Shown here: positions 33,455-42,374 of the stretch, in pieces
Numbering within the stretch: the first letter of the stretch is position 1
Layout of the letters: the number at the start of each line of letters is the position of its first letter
DNA from: Patescibacteria group bacterium
Lineage (GTDB): Bacteria; Patescibacteriota; Dojkabacteria; SC72
Direction: 5' to 3'
DNA length: 46,694 bases
Assembly (NCBI GenBank): GCA_018818345.1
Contig: JAHISI010000016.1
Location: 1-46,694, forward strand
The notes under the pieces: model-generated
Seen by the model: the letters and a program-made list of their open reading frames with translations, nothing else
What the model was told of the DNA's origin: nothing
The model's database searches: none
Program-made: the position numbers and the translations under genes

Positions 33455-34273
33455 ATGAAAAATAGTCCTTCCAAAGTAGAAAATAATAGCATAGCAATAT
33501 ATCTTTCATTGGTATTGGCAACTGCTTTTTTACTAATAGATGGATTTGGTAATTTGGCAGGATTAAGGAACGGAATATCGTTTACATTTGAGCCAATATC
33601 ATTTCAAGCAAATAATGCAGGAACAAAAGTAGGAGAGTATTTTCAGACATTTGTGAATCTCGGAGCGTTTAGAAAGGAATTTAATGATTTGAAAATAAAA
33701 TCATACGAGAATGAGACTCAATATTCCAACTATCTCATCCTTAAGAATGAAAACGAAGCATTGAAGAAGCAGATAGCATTGGGAAATAAGGATTCAAAGT
33801 ATGTTTTGTCTAATGTTTTACGAGACGATAACGTTGATATATTGCTCATAGATCAGGGAAGTGAATCAGGAATTAGGCAAGGGGATGTGGTTTCAGTAGG
33901 AAACGTCTTTGTAGGTATAGTCTCGAGTGTTGATTTAAAGGGTAGCACGGTAAGACTTCCTTCTAACGAAAGCTCACATCTTGAAGTCGTTGTTTTGAAG
34001 TCTGGAAGCGATAATGTGACAAAAGCCAATATCCTTAGCGATGCAGTAGTAAGCGGCTCTGCCGAGGGTATTAAGATTGAGAATATCTCGATGAACTCTA
34101 GTGTTGCCAATGGAGATATTGTTCATATTAACGATTCAAAAGTAGGTGGATATTTTGCTTTAGGGTATATTGTTGGACTTTCAAGTAATCCTGCAAGTAC
34201 ATATAAAACAGCATTTGTTTCTCCAATTCTCGACTATGATAATCTAATGCAAGTGTTTGTTAAGGTAGAATAA
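33455..34273 (+). CDS. mreC: Rod-shape-determining protein MreC
   Basis: 272 residues. One N-terminal transmembrane helix (about 14-32) precedes a coiled coil (about 75-105) and the periplasmic-type beta-barrel domain with signature DQGSESGIRQGDVVSVGNVFVGIVSSV. It links MreB to penicillin-binding proteins. It starts 10 nt after mreB, in the same operon. Confidence 0.92.
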   Translation: MKNSPSKVENNSIAIYLSLVLATAFLLIDGFGNLAGLRNGISFTFEPISFQANNAGTKVGEYFQTFVNLGAFRKEFNDLKIKSYENETQYSNYLILKNENEALKKQIALGNKDSKYVLSNVLRDDNVDILLIDQGSESGIRQGDVVSVGNVFVGIVSSVDLKGSTVRLPSNESSHLEVVVLKSGSDNVTKANILSDAVVSGSAEGIKIENISMNSSVANGDIVHINDSKVGGYFALGYIVGLSSNPASTYKTAFVSPILDYDNLMQVFVKVE

Positions 34274-34290
34274 TTTGAATATATATTAAA

Positions 34291-34785
34291 ATGTCGATAT
34301 TGTACGTGCTTTTAACTACATTCGGAGTCATCTTTTTGGAAAGCTTTTTAGTAGCCTTGGCTAATTTGAGGTTTCTTTTCCTGTTGAACGTGTCTCTTTT
34401 TAACAAAATTAATTGGAAGCACTTACTGTCTTTTTCTCTTTTGAGCTCCTTAATCCTTGATGTCATATATCACTATGTGCTTGGAACTAACCTGTTAATG
34501 GTTGCCGTTCCTTTACTCATAATGCTTTTAATATCTCTCATCGTACCATTAGAAAATAGTTTGCCAGGTTACAGTGTTAAGTTTGTCTGTATCTTTCTTT
34601 ACTACCTCTTCGTTTCATTTGTCCCTAACCTCATTTTAACTGGACAGGGAACAGTCATAACGGGTGTGATGCTAGGGGGAATGGTATTGAAGGCAGCTAT
34701 ATCTGTGCTCTTCTGTGTAGTGTTTGATGTCGTATGGAGTAGGCTAAGAAAGAAGGAAGAAGGAACGAAATTAAGATCTTTGTAG
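34291..34785 (+). CDS. mreD: MreD-like membrane protein
   Basis: 164 residues with about five transmembrane helices and a basic C-terminal tail. The sequence itself is weakly conserved. The assignment rests on size, topology and position between mreC and the PBP2 gene, the standard mreCD-mrdA order. Confidence 0.75.
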   Translation: MSILYVLLTTFGVIFLESFLVALANLRFLFLLNVSLFNKINWKHLLSFSLLSSLILDVIYHYVLGTNLLMVAVPLLIMLLISLIVPLENSLPGYSVKFVCIFLYYLFVSFVPNLILTGQGTVITGVMLGGMVLKAAISVLFCVVFDVVWSRLRKKEEGTKLRSL

Positions 34786-34793
34786 GGAATATA

Positions 34794-36803
34794 ATGGAAT
34801 TAAAATTTTCAAAAAAGTTTAAAATAACCCAAAATAAGACTACTAGCAAACATAGCAATGCTGTTTTGTTAAAAGGGGATATTAAACACAATGTTAAGAA
34901 GGCTCTAAAGTCTTCTCCCGAGTATTCTCCAGGATCTCCTTGGAACTATCTTGTCGCCTTTATGCTTTTCTTTGGGCTATTTGCCATCCTCCTGTGGCAG
35001 CTTTCTGCGCTTCAAATTACAAATGGGGAAGAAATGCTGGCTAAATCAGAGAATAACCAGGTCAGGATAGAGAGTATTCCTGCATACAGAGGGGTGATAT
35101 TTGATAGAAATGGCACTAAGTTAGTGGAGAATGTGGCCTCTGTAGGGCTGTATATAATGATTGATAAATACATTGAAGATGGTGAAGTGGATAACACCCT
35201 TCTTGAAGAGACCTCTAATACCCTTGGGGGTATACTAGGGGCTCACTGGAAGAATATCTCAGATGACAAAAAGACAGAGTACGCATCTATTCTTGAAAGA
35301 GTACTTACAATACATGGGGAAAGCCCATATTTCACCGATATCTTAATTGCTTCCGATCTTAGTAATGAGGAGGTAATACAGATTAAGGCATCATCGGAAA
35401 AACTTTTGGGTATATATATAGATGATGGTAGTAAGAGGTCATATCCTTACAAAAATATTCTTTCTGCAATCCTGGGCTATACAGGAGACGTTACTGCAGA
35501 GGATTTGGATAGTATTGATTACCTTAATTCTACAGATGTGGTTGGTAGAACAGGCTTAGAGAGAGAATATGACGAACAATTAGCTGGTGAAGATGGAAAG
35601 ATAGCATGGGAAGTGGATGCCTTAGGTAAGAAGATCTCAGAAGAAGGTTTGGCACTTAGTGAACCTGTTTCGGGCAAAAACTTGTATCTCACATTGGATA
35701 TGGATATGCAGAAAAAGCTATACCAAGTCATACAATCAGGTACGAAAAGCTCAAAAGCAACTGGTGGTGCAGGAATCATAGAGGATGTTAATTCTGGTGA
35801 AATCATATCAATGGTTACATACCCAAGCTACGACAACAATCTTTTCATTGGGGGGATCTCCATAAAAGACTATGCCAAGCTTCTTAACGACAAAACCAAT
35901 CCTTTAATGGATCGAGCCATAGCTGCACAAGTGCCTGCGGGTTCTACATTTAAAACAATGGTAGCTACTGCAGCCTTAGACGCTGGAGCTATAACTAAAT
36001 ACACACAATATACCAGCTATGCAGGCTACAAATTCTCCAATGGAGCTTTGTTTCAGGAGTATCACAACCATTCATATGGGACTTTAAATGTAGTTGGAGC
36101 TTTAACTGTGTCATCAAACATATATTTCTGTGAACTCATTAGGCATTGGGATATGAATTCCCTAGTCCCATACCTAGACAAATTTGGGATTGGAAGAGTT
36201 ACAGGTATAGATATTCCGGGAGAAATGGCAGGTAGAGTACCTTCTCCTGCGAACAAGATGCTTTTAGCTAATTCTACGAGTCCATGGCTTGAACCGGTCT
36301 GGTATCCAGAGGGAGATTCATGTAACTCTGTGATTGGGCAGGGTATCGGATTGGTTACACCGATACAGATGTCTAACTGGGTTGCCGCAATAGCTAATGA
36401 AGGTACACTTTACAAACCACATATAGCTAAATACTTTGAGGATGAGAACCAAAACAGGGTTGATATACCTGTTGAAATTTTACAAAGCAATATTGCTAAG
36501 GCTGATGCTTTCAATATTGCCAAGGAAGGTATGTGGTCTGCAGTAAATGGTAGTGGAGCATCAATATCTTCTCTCGCAAATCTTGGTGTTGTTGTTGCAG
36601 CCAAGACAGGTACTGCAGAGTTTGGAACAGTAGATAGCAAGGGGAACTACGAACATACTCATGCATGGGTAACGGGTTTCTTCCCATATGACAAACCTAA
36701 ATATTCTTTTAGTATCTTCCTTGAAGATGGTGGAGAGAGTCTCAATGCGGTAAGGATAATGAGGGAGATGATTACGTGGATGGTTAAAGAGGGTAAGATT
36801 TAA
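34794..36803 (+). CDS. mrdA: Penicillin-binding protein 2 (elongasome transpeptidase)
   Basis: 669 residues. A cytoplasmic basic N-terminus of about 55 residues precedes one transmembrane helix (about 50-72). The dimerisation/pedestal region begins with the RGVIFDRNG motif. The transpeptidase has active Ser384 in AGSTFKTM (SxxK), SSN near 440 and KTGTAEFG (KTG) near 605. It cross-links peptidoglycan during elongation together with MreBCD. The start lies 8 nt after mreD. Confidence 0.95.
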   Translation: MELKFSKKFKITQNKTTSKHSNAVLLKGDIKHNVKKALKSSPEYSPGSPWNYLVAFMLFFGLFAILLWQLSALQITNGEEMLAKSENNQVRIESIPAYRGVIFDRNGTKLVENVASVGLYIMIDKYIEDGEVDNTLLEETSNTLGGILGAHWKNISDDKKTEYASILERVLTIHGESPYFTDILIASDLSNEEVIQIKASSEKLLGIYIDDGSKRSYPYKNILSAILGYTGDVTAEDLDSIDYLNSTDVVGRTGLEREYDEQLAGEDGKIAWEVDALGKKISEEGLALSEPVSGKNLYLTLDMDMQKKLYQVIQSGTKSSKATGGAGIIEDVNSGEIISMVTYPSYDNNLFIGGISIKDYAKLLNDKTNPLMDRAIAAQVPAGSTFKTMVATAALDAGAITKYTQYTSYAGYKFSNGALFQEYHNHSYGTLNVVGALTVSSNIYFCELIRHWDMNSLVPYLDKFGIGRVTGIDIPGEMAGRVPSPANKMLLANSTSPWLEPVWYPEGDSCNSVIGQGIGLVTPIQMSNWVAAIANEGTLYKPHIAKYFEDENQNRVDIPVEILQSNIAKADAFNIAKEGMWSAVNGSGASISSLANLGVVVAAKTGTAEFGTVDSKGNYEHTHAWVTGFFPYDKPKYSFSIFLEDGGESLNAVRIMREMITWMVKEGKI

Positions 36804-36837
36804 TCAATTTTTCATATCCATCTGCCATACTCTACAT

Positions 36838-37521
36838 ATGCCATATATATGTATGAGTGATTCTAAATATCCTAGTCTTTTGAAAGAGATACATAATCCT
36901 CCAAAGAGGTTGTATTGTAAGGGAAATATGGATTTGCTGGGGGAGCGGTGTTTAACTATCGTTGGTACCAGAAAAGCTACAAAATATGGTACAGAAGTAT
37001 TGAATATGCTGCTTCAACCATATCTCATTGATTTAGATATATGTATTGTTAGTGGTTTAGCGAAGGGGATAGATACAATGGTGCATAGAAGGTGTTTGGA
37101 GTTGGGAATCCCAACAATTGCTGTCATCGCGGGAGGTATAGAGAATATATATCCACTTTCCAATACGGATATATATGAAGAGATTTCCTACAAAGGATTA
37201 GTTTTAGCTGAACACGAGGGTAGGGTTGATATGCACAAAGGTATGTTCCCAATGCGTAATCGGATACTGGCAGGGCTTTCGGAGACCACAATAGTCATAG
37301 AAGCGGATATCCAAAGTGGATCATTGGTTACAGCAAATCTAGCGCTAGAATTTAACAGAGATGTATATACAATTCCGGGAGATATTACCAAGGATACTTC
37401 TCGTGGATGCAATCTGCTAATTAAACAAGGCGCAGATGTAATTACTTGTGAAGATGATCTAAAACAGATATTAGGCATAGAGGCGGAGCAATTAAAACTG
37501 ATTGTAGACAAGAGTTTGTAG
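36838..37521 (+). CDS. dprA: DprA/Smf single-stranded-DNA-binding protein, minimal form
   Basis: 227 residues containing only the Rossmann-like DNA-binding core: IVGTRKATKYG near 42-52, VSGLAKGIDTMVHR near 70-83, FPMRNRILAGLS near 130-141 and IEADIQSGSLVTA near 146-158. The usual N-terminal SAM-like and C-terminal winged-helix domains are absent. It loads RecA onto incoming DNA in transformation. An extended -10 TGCCATACT (36823-36831) ends 6 nt before ATG. It is followed by topA and radC. Confidence 0.93.
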   Translation: MPYICMSDSKYPSLLKEIHNPPKRLYCKGNMDLLGERCLTIVGTRKATKYGTEVLNMLLQPYLIDLDICIVSGLAKGIDTMVHRRCLELGIPTIAVIAGGIENIYPLSNTDIYEEISYKGLVLAEHEGRVDMHKGMFPMRNRILAGLSETTIVIEADIQSGSLVTANLALEFNRDVYTIPGDITKDTSRGCNLLIKQGADVITCEDDLKQILGIEAEQLKLIVDKSL

Positions 37522-37538
37522 GGTAGATGTTGTGAATG

Positions 37539-37618
37539 TGTGCACAACAAGAATATATTAAAAATGAAGAGCACATTTTGTGCACAGATTGACAATACTA
37601 ATTAATTTAATGTATTTT
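37539..37618 (+). promoter_or_regulatory. topA promoter with two TGTGCACA palindromes
   Basis: TTGACA (37589-37594), an 18-nt spacer and TATTTT (37613-37618). The 8-bp palindrome TGTGCACA occurs at 37539-37546 and again at 37579-37586, exactly 40 bp apart. The second copy ends 2 bp before the -35. Possible operator pair. Confidence 0.55.
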
Positions 37619-37631
37619 AAGAGGCAAGCAT

Positions 37632-39767
37632 ATGGAAAAGAAAAAGAAATCATACAAAAACCTACTAATTGTTGAGTCTCCTGCAAAAGCGAAGACCATT
37701 AACAAGTATTTAGGTACAGATTACAAAGTAATGGCCACTGTTGGCCATATTATTGACCTTCCAAAGAGTAAGCTTGGGGTTGATATTGAAAAGAACTATG
37801 AACCTTTGTTTGAAACAATATATGGTAAGGGCAAGATCATCACTGATTTGAAACGAGCAGTACCTAAGGATGGAAATGTCTTCTTAGCAATGGACCCTGA
37901 CCGTGAAGGAGAGGCCATAGCATGGCATGTAAACAGTGTATTGAAGTCTAAAAATGTAAAGCGAGTTATGTTCAATGAAATTACCAAGGATGCCGTCTTA
38001 GAGGCTGTTAAACATCCAATTGAGATTGATGAGAATCTTGTAGAAGCACAGAAGGCAAGAAGGATATTGGACAGATTGGTTGGATACAAGCTTTCAGAAT
38101 TACTTTGGAAGAAGATATGGTATGGACTTTCAGCAGGTAGAGTACAGTCTGTAGCATTGAGATTGGTTGTTGAAAGAGAAGAGGAGAGAGAGGCTTTTAA
38201 AGCGGAGGAATATTGGGATTTTGGAGTAGAGGTTAAGGATGGTAATGGAAACAAACTAGATGCAAAATTGGCTCAAAAGGATGGAAAGAAATATATTCCT
38301 AAGGATAAAGATGAGGTTGAGGGGATTGAAAAGACATTGGGATCTTCTGATTACACAGTTAAAGATGTTGTAGTAAGGAAGGTTCACAAGCATCCATTTC
38401 CACCGTTTACTACATCTACACTTCAACAGGCAGCAAACAATGTATTAGGATATTCTTCTAAGAGAACAATGGCTATTGCTCAGATCTTGTATCAGGCTGG
38501 TTACATTACATATATGAGAACTGACTCATTCAATCTTAGTAGTAAAGCAATAGATTCGATTAGAGAATTGATTAACAACAAATATGGTGTTGAATATTTG
38601 CCAGAACATCCAAACTTCTACAAAACTAGAAGCAAGGGTGCGCAAGAAGCTCACGAAGCTATACGTCCTTCAGATATCAATGTAACTAGAGAGAAGATTG
38701 AGGCTCAATTTGGTAGTGCAGAAGCAAAACTCTATGATTTAATATGGAAGCGAGTTGTTTCTTGTCAGATGACAGACAAACAGGCAGAGATATTGACAGT
38801 TTCTTTGGTTAGTAAAGATGTGAAGAAACCTGAATATGTATTTACATTGGGTGGTGAGACTACTTTGTTTGATGGCTTTAGAAAAGTATTAGGTACTGGA
38901 AAGATTGCTGATGATTTACAAGAGATTTCTAAGATAGCGAAGGGGGATATTTTGAAATGGATTAAGTTTGTTAAGGAACAGAAATATACTCAACCTCCTG
39001 CTAGATATACTGATGCTTCATTGGTTAAGAAACTAGAAGCATTGGAGATTGGTAGGCCTTCTACATATGCATCTATCATTTCTACTATTGAAGCGAGGGG
39101 ATATATCATTAAGGAAGCTAAGGCTTTGATTCCTACTGATGTTGGTAGAATTGTTACTAATTTCCTCAGAGATAACTTTAAGAGGTTGGTAGATTACAAA
39201 TATACTGCAAAGGTGGAGGCTGAACTGGATGGTATTGCTGATGGTAAGATGAAGTATGTCGTGGTTATGGATGAACAATACAAACCTTTGGTTGAGGAGA
39301 TTGCTAAAGCTGAGAAGGATGTTAACAAGGAGGATGTTGTAATACTAGGTAAATCTGATGAGAAGTGTCCTGAGTGTGGTGGTGAGATGATTATACGTAT
39401 TGGTAGGTATGGTAAATTCCTTAGTTGTGCTAAATTCCCTGAGTGTAAGGGTATGAAGGATTTGTCTGGGAATGAGGAGAGTTTGGATTTTGCTAAATAT
39501 CTTAGACCTGAGAAGTGTCCTAAGTGTGGTGGGGAATTGGTATTGAAGAATAGTAAATATGGTAAGTTCTGGGCTTGTAAGGACTATCCTAAGTGTAAGG
39601 GTACGGTTCCTCTTCTTTTGCAAGAGAAGTGTCCTGAGTGTAATCATCCTTTGGTTGAGAGAAGGAGTAAGTGGGGTAGGACTTTTACAGGATGTAGTAA
39701 CTATCCGGAGTGTAAGTATATTAAGAAGACATTTAAGGCTAAGAAGAAAAAGAAGAGTTCAGAGTAA
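37632..39767 (+). CDS. topA: DNA topoisomerase I
   Basis: 711 residues, type IA. The Toprim domain begins LLIVESPAKAKTI and contains the acidic MDPDREGEAIAWH. The catalytic tyrosine lies in GYITYMRTDSFNLS near residue 295. Three C-terminal zinc-ribbon repeats start CPECGGEM, CPKCGGEL and CPECNHPL (about 578-700), each with YGKF/WGRT. A basic Lys-rich tail ends the protein. It relaxes negative supercoils. GAGG at 37621-37624 precedes ATG by 7 nt. Confidence 0.97.
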   Translation: MEKKKKSYKNLLIVESPAKAKTINKYLGTDYKVMATVGHIIDLPKSKLGVDIEKNYEPLFETIYGKGKIITDLKRAVPKDGNVFLAMDPDREGEAIAWHVNSVLKSKNVKRVMFNEITKDAVLEAVKHPIEIDENLVEAQKARRILDRLVGYKLSELLWKKIWYGLSAGRVQSVALRLVVEREEEREAFKAEEYWDFGVEVKDGNGNKLDAKLAQKDGKKYIPKDKDEVEGIEKTLGSSDYTVKDVVVRKVHKHPFPPFTTSTLQQAANNVLGYSSKRTMAIAQILYQAGYITYMRTDSFNLSSKAIDSIRELINNKYGVEYLPEHPNFYKTRSKGAQEAHEAIRPSDINVTREKIEAQFGSAEAKLYDLIWKRVVSCQMTDKQAEILTVSLVSKDVKKPEYVFTLGGETTLFDGFRKVLGTGKIADDLQEISKIAKGDILKWIKFVKEQKYTQPPARYTDASLVKKLEALEIGRPSTYASIISTIEARGYIIKEAKALIPTDVGRIVTNFLRDNFKRLVDYKYTAKVEAELDGIADGKMKYVVVMDEQYKPLVEEIAKAEKDVNKEDVVILGKSDEKCPECGGEMIIRIGRYGKFLSCAKFPECKGMKDLSGNEESLDFAKYLRPEKCPKCGGELVLKNSKYGKFWACKDYPKCKGTVPLLLQEKCPECNHPLVERRSKWGRTFTGCSNYPECKYIKKTFKAKKKKKSSE

Positions 39768-39795
39768 TTTCATATATATCCTCTATGATATATAT

Positions 39796-40428
39796 ATGCT
39801 TCCAAGAGAAAAATATTTAGAAAGGGGTATAGATAGCCTCAGTGATATGGAATTAATAGCCATTATTATTGGTTCTGGTATTAAGGGTCATGATTTTATG
39901 TCTGTCTCTAGATCTGTGGTATATCGTATTCGTAAATCCATCAAGAAGAATGGGTATGTAGATATTAAGGATATTGTTGATATTCTTGGTATTGGTTTAG
40001 CTACTGCTATGAAGATTCTTTCTGGTATTGAATTGGGTAGGAGGTTGTATGATCTTGGGAGTAAGGAGAAAACAACTGTTAGTAATTCTCAAGAGGCTTA
40101 CTATTTGTTAAAGGGTATGGGTAGTAAGAAGCAGGAATATATTGTTGGGTTGTTTCTTAATTCTAGGTTTGAGTTGTTAGAACAACGTACGTTAGCTATT
40201 GGTACTGTGGATGGGGCTGGGTTACTTCCTAGGGATGTTATTATTCCTGCATTAGAACTTAATGCTAGTTCTGTTATATTGGCACATAACCATCCGTCTG
40301 GGGATCCTTTACCTAGTGATGAGGATTTTGCTGTTACAGAGAGGGTAGTGAAAGCTTTAGATTTGGTAGGGATGAAGTTACTCGATCATATGGTTATAGG
40401 GAGGGAGAGTTGGAAGAGCATAGGCTAG
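39796..40428 (+). CDS. radC: RadC/UPF0758 JAB-domain protein
   Basis: 210 residues from ATG 39796. The frame is open further upstream but overlaps the end of topA, and MLPREKYLERGIDSLSDMELIA is the standard N-terminus. An HhH-like region (about 20-75) is followed by the JAB1/MPN metalloprotease-like domain with HNHPSGDPLPSDED (HxH...SxxD zinc motif) near 160-173. The biochemical role is unsettled. TATGAT (39784-39789) ends 6 nt before ATG. Confidence 0.94.
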   Translation: MLPREKYLERGIDSLSDMELIAIIIGSGIKGHDFMSVSRSVVYRIRKSIKKNGYVDIKDIVDILGIGLATAMKILSGIELGRRLYDLGSKEKTTVSNSQEAYYLLKGMGSKKQEYIVGLFLNSRFELLEQRTLAIGTVDGAGLLPRDVIIPALELNASSVILAHNHPSGDPLPSDEDFAVTERVVKALDLVGMKLLDHMVIGRESWKSIG

Positions 40429-40433
40429 AAAGA

Positions 40434-41009
40434 TTAAGGAGTTGTTTCGTTAAAAAGATGGTTCTTTTCAATAATAGTTTTCGTTTTTATTACAACTGAT
40501 GCAAGATCTAACATAATATTAAATATCCAGAAGTCAAACAAATCTCCCATTGTATTTTTCAGACCTTTGTACTTATTAATCAGATCATCATCCTTTGCAT
40601 GGATGTATCCACCATAAAGAAAAATGCCGATCAATTCTTTATTGGAAAGAGGAATCCCCTTATACGTTATTGCAACTTGTTTTTGCTTTGGATTAAGAAT
40701 CTCATTCCAAACTCCCTTTAGCTTTTTAATATTTTCAGAGTCAATGGAGCTTTTTATAAGAATATTTGTTATGTACTGGAAATTAACATATTCACCATCC
40801 ATAAGGAATTGTCTTATCAAACGGGTGAATTTTTCAATATCTTCGTCTGCGGGGAAATTTTTGTTATATTCAACAGATTGACCGTTTTCGATTCTTATTG
40901 ATAGCCGAATTCTAGAGTTTTCCCTTACAGAGTTCATTGCGCGTGAAGATTCTAACTCTTTAACTTGGTCACAAAATAGTTTTAGACATTTTATTTCTTC
41001 TTTTTTCAT
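40434..41009 (-). CDS. Unknown cytoplasmic protein
   Basis: 191 residues, alpha-helical, Lys/Ile/Asn-rich, with no membrane helix, signal peptide or recognised motif. It is convergent with radC (5 nt between stops) and divergent from rpsB. Base composition is slightly more A/T-rich than its neighbours. There is no Shine-Dalgarno, and A/T-rich TATATATG surrounds the start. Confidence 0.6.
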   Translation of the reverse strand: MKKEEIKCLKLFCDQVKELESSRAMNSVRENSRIRLSIRIENGQSVEYNKNFPADEDIEKFTRLIRQFLMDGEYVNFQYITNILIKSSIDSENIKKLKGVWNEILNPKQKQVAITYKGIPLSNKELIGIFLYGGYIHAKDDDLINKYKGLKNTMGDLFDFWIFNIMLDLASVVIKTKTIIEKNHLFNETTP

Positions 41010-41105
41010 ATATAAATATTTCTAATTTATTTTATTATTTAATTATAACCTTTTGTATAATTTGAAGAAATCAAATGAGAATAAGATAAATGTTTATTAC
41101 TAACC

Positions 41106-41134
41106 TTGCATTCTCCTCATTCTCTTTGTATAAT
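41106..41134 (+). promoter_or_regulatory. rpsB-tsf promoter
   Basis: TTGCAT (41106-41111), a 17-nt spacer and TATAAT (41129-41134). The predicted leader of about 85 nt contains a small hairpin around 41174-41192 and could host S2 autoregulation. The remaining sequence of the 216-nt gap shows no gene. Confidence 0.78.
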
Positions 41135-41225
41135 CCCTATGTTATTTAATCTCATATATCCCTGTAATTTTCCTGGATGATAAATATCACCCAACAGAGA
41201 TATTAATAAAAGGAAACATATAAAA

Positions 41226-42356
41226 ATGGAAAACCAAAAACAAACAGTCGTAGAAACACAGACTTTAAACAAAGTTTCAAATGTAAAAACCCCAGAGATA
41301 CTAGATTTACTTAAAGCAGGCTGTCATTTCGGACACAAGAAAAGTGCTTGGAATCCAAGAATGAAACAGTACATATATGAAGAAAGAAATGGTATTCATA
41401 TCATAGACTTAGTAAAAACACAGGAACTCATAACATCAACAATAAAAGCATTAAGTGAACTAACCGAAAAAGGAAACATCCTTTTTGTAGGAACCAAAGG
41501 ACAAGCAGCATCAATAGTTGAAAAAGTAGCTACCGAAAACGGTGCCTTCTATGTAAACAAAAGATGGCCAGGTGGACTATTCACAAACTTTGATACTATT
41601 AAAAAGAGTGTACAAGGATTGGTAAAGATGGAAGAAAGCCTCGCAAGAGGAGGAGAAGATCTTGTTAAGAAGGAAAGACTCTTCATGCAAAGAGAATCAG
41701 AGAAGATGGATAGAATATACAAAGGTATTAAGTTCATGGACAAATTACCTGCAGCAGTAGTTGTAGTAGACAGTAAGGTTGAAAAATTAGCAATCAAAGA
41801 AGCAAAGATTGCACATATTCCAATCATTGCACTCATAGACACAAACTGTAATCCAGATCTTGTAGATTACCCAATCCCAGCAAATGACGACTCTCTAAAG
41901 AGTATATCTTTACTCGTAGAGATATTGGGTCAGGTAGTAGGAGAATCTAAGAAATCACAAGGTATTGTTGCATTAAGAAACAGCCAAAAAGCAACATTAG
42001 AAACATTAGCTAGGCAGTATGCAGAACAGAAAGAAAGAGAAACAAGAATGGAAGCAGAAGACAGAGAAAGAATGAAATCCCTAAGAGAAGGAAAGATAGC
42101 TGAATCTAAAGGAACAGTCGTAAGAGTTGTTAAAAAAGATATCAGTGGAGAAATAGCAGCAGCTGAAGAAGCAAAAAAGATGGTTGATTCTAAAAGTGTT
42201 GAGGACCTAGGACTATCCGTAAGAATAGTTAAGGCTCTTGCAGATAGTGGAATCAAGAATGTAAGTGATCTCTCAGGTAAAACCAAAGAAGATTTAGTTG
42301 AAATCAAGGGAGTAGGAGAGAAAGCTGCAGTAGACATTTTGAAATCACTTAAATAA
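41226..42356 (+). CDS. rpsB: Ribosomal protein uS2 with C-terminal HhH extension
   Basis: 376 residues. The S2 core spans about 20-245, with the signatures GCHFGHKKSAWNPRMKQYIY, WPGGLFTNF and IALIDTNCNPDLVDYPIPANDD. A charged coiled-coil linker (about 255-300) leads to a helix-hairpin-helix domain at about 321-376 (LGLSVRIVKAL...IKGVGEKAAVDIL) that resembles the RNA polymerase alpha C-terminal domain. Bacterial S2 is usually about 240-260 residues. AAAGGA upstream of ATG is a weak ribosome-binding site. It is cotranscribed with tsf. Confidence 0.96.
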   Translation: MENQKQTVVETQTLNKVSNVKTPEILDLLKAGCHFGHKKSAWNPRMKQYIYEERNGIHIIDLVKTQELITSTIKALSELTEKGNILFVGTKGQAASIVEKVATENGAFYVNKRWPGGLFTNFDTIKKSVQGLVKMEESLARGGEDLVKKERLFMQRESEKMDRIYKGIKFMDKLPAAVVVVDSKVEKLAIKEAKIAHIPIIALIDTNCNPDLVDYPIPANDDSLKSISLLVEILGQVVGESKKSQGIVALRNSQKATLETLARQYAEQKERETRMEAEDRERMKSLREGKIAESKGTVVRVVKKDISGEIAAAEEAKKMVDSKSVEDLGLSVRIVKALADSGIKNVSDLSGKTKEDLVEIKGVGEKAAVDILKSLK

Positions 42357-42374
42357 CTTTTAACAAATACTGCA

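Noticed and set aside
39559..39795. Upstream extension of the radC frame with about 79 more residues
   Set aside because: It overlaps the end of topA in another frame, is Arg-rich and unlike RadC. The family N-terminus MLPRE begins at 39796, just after a -10 box.
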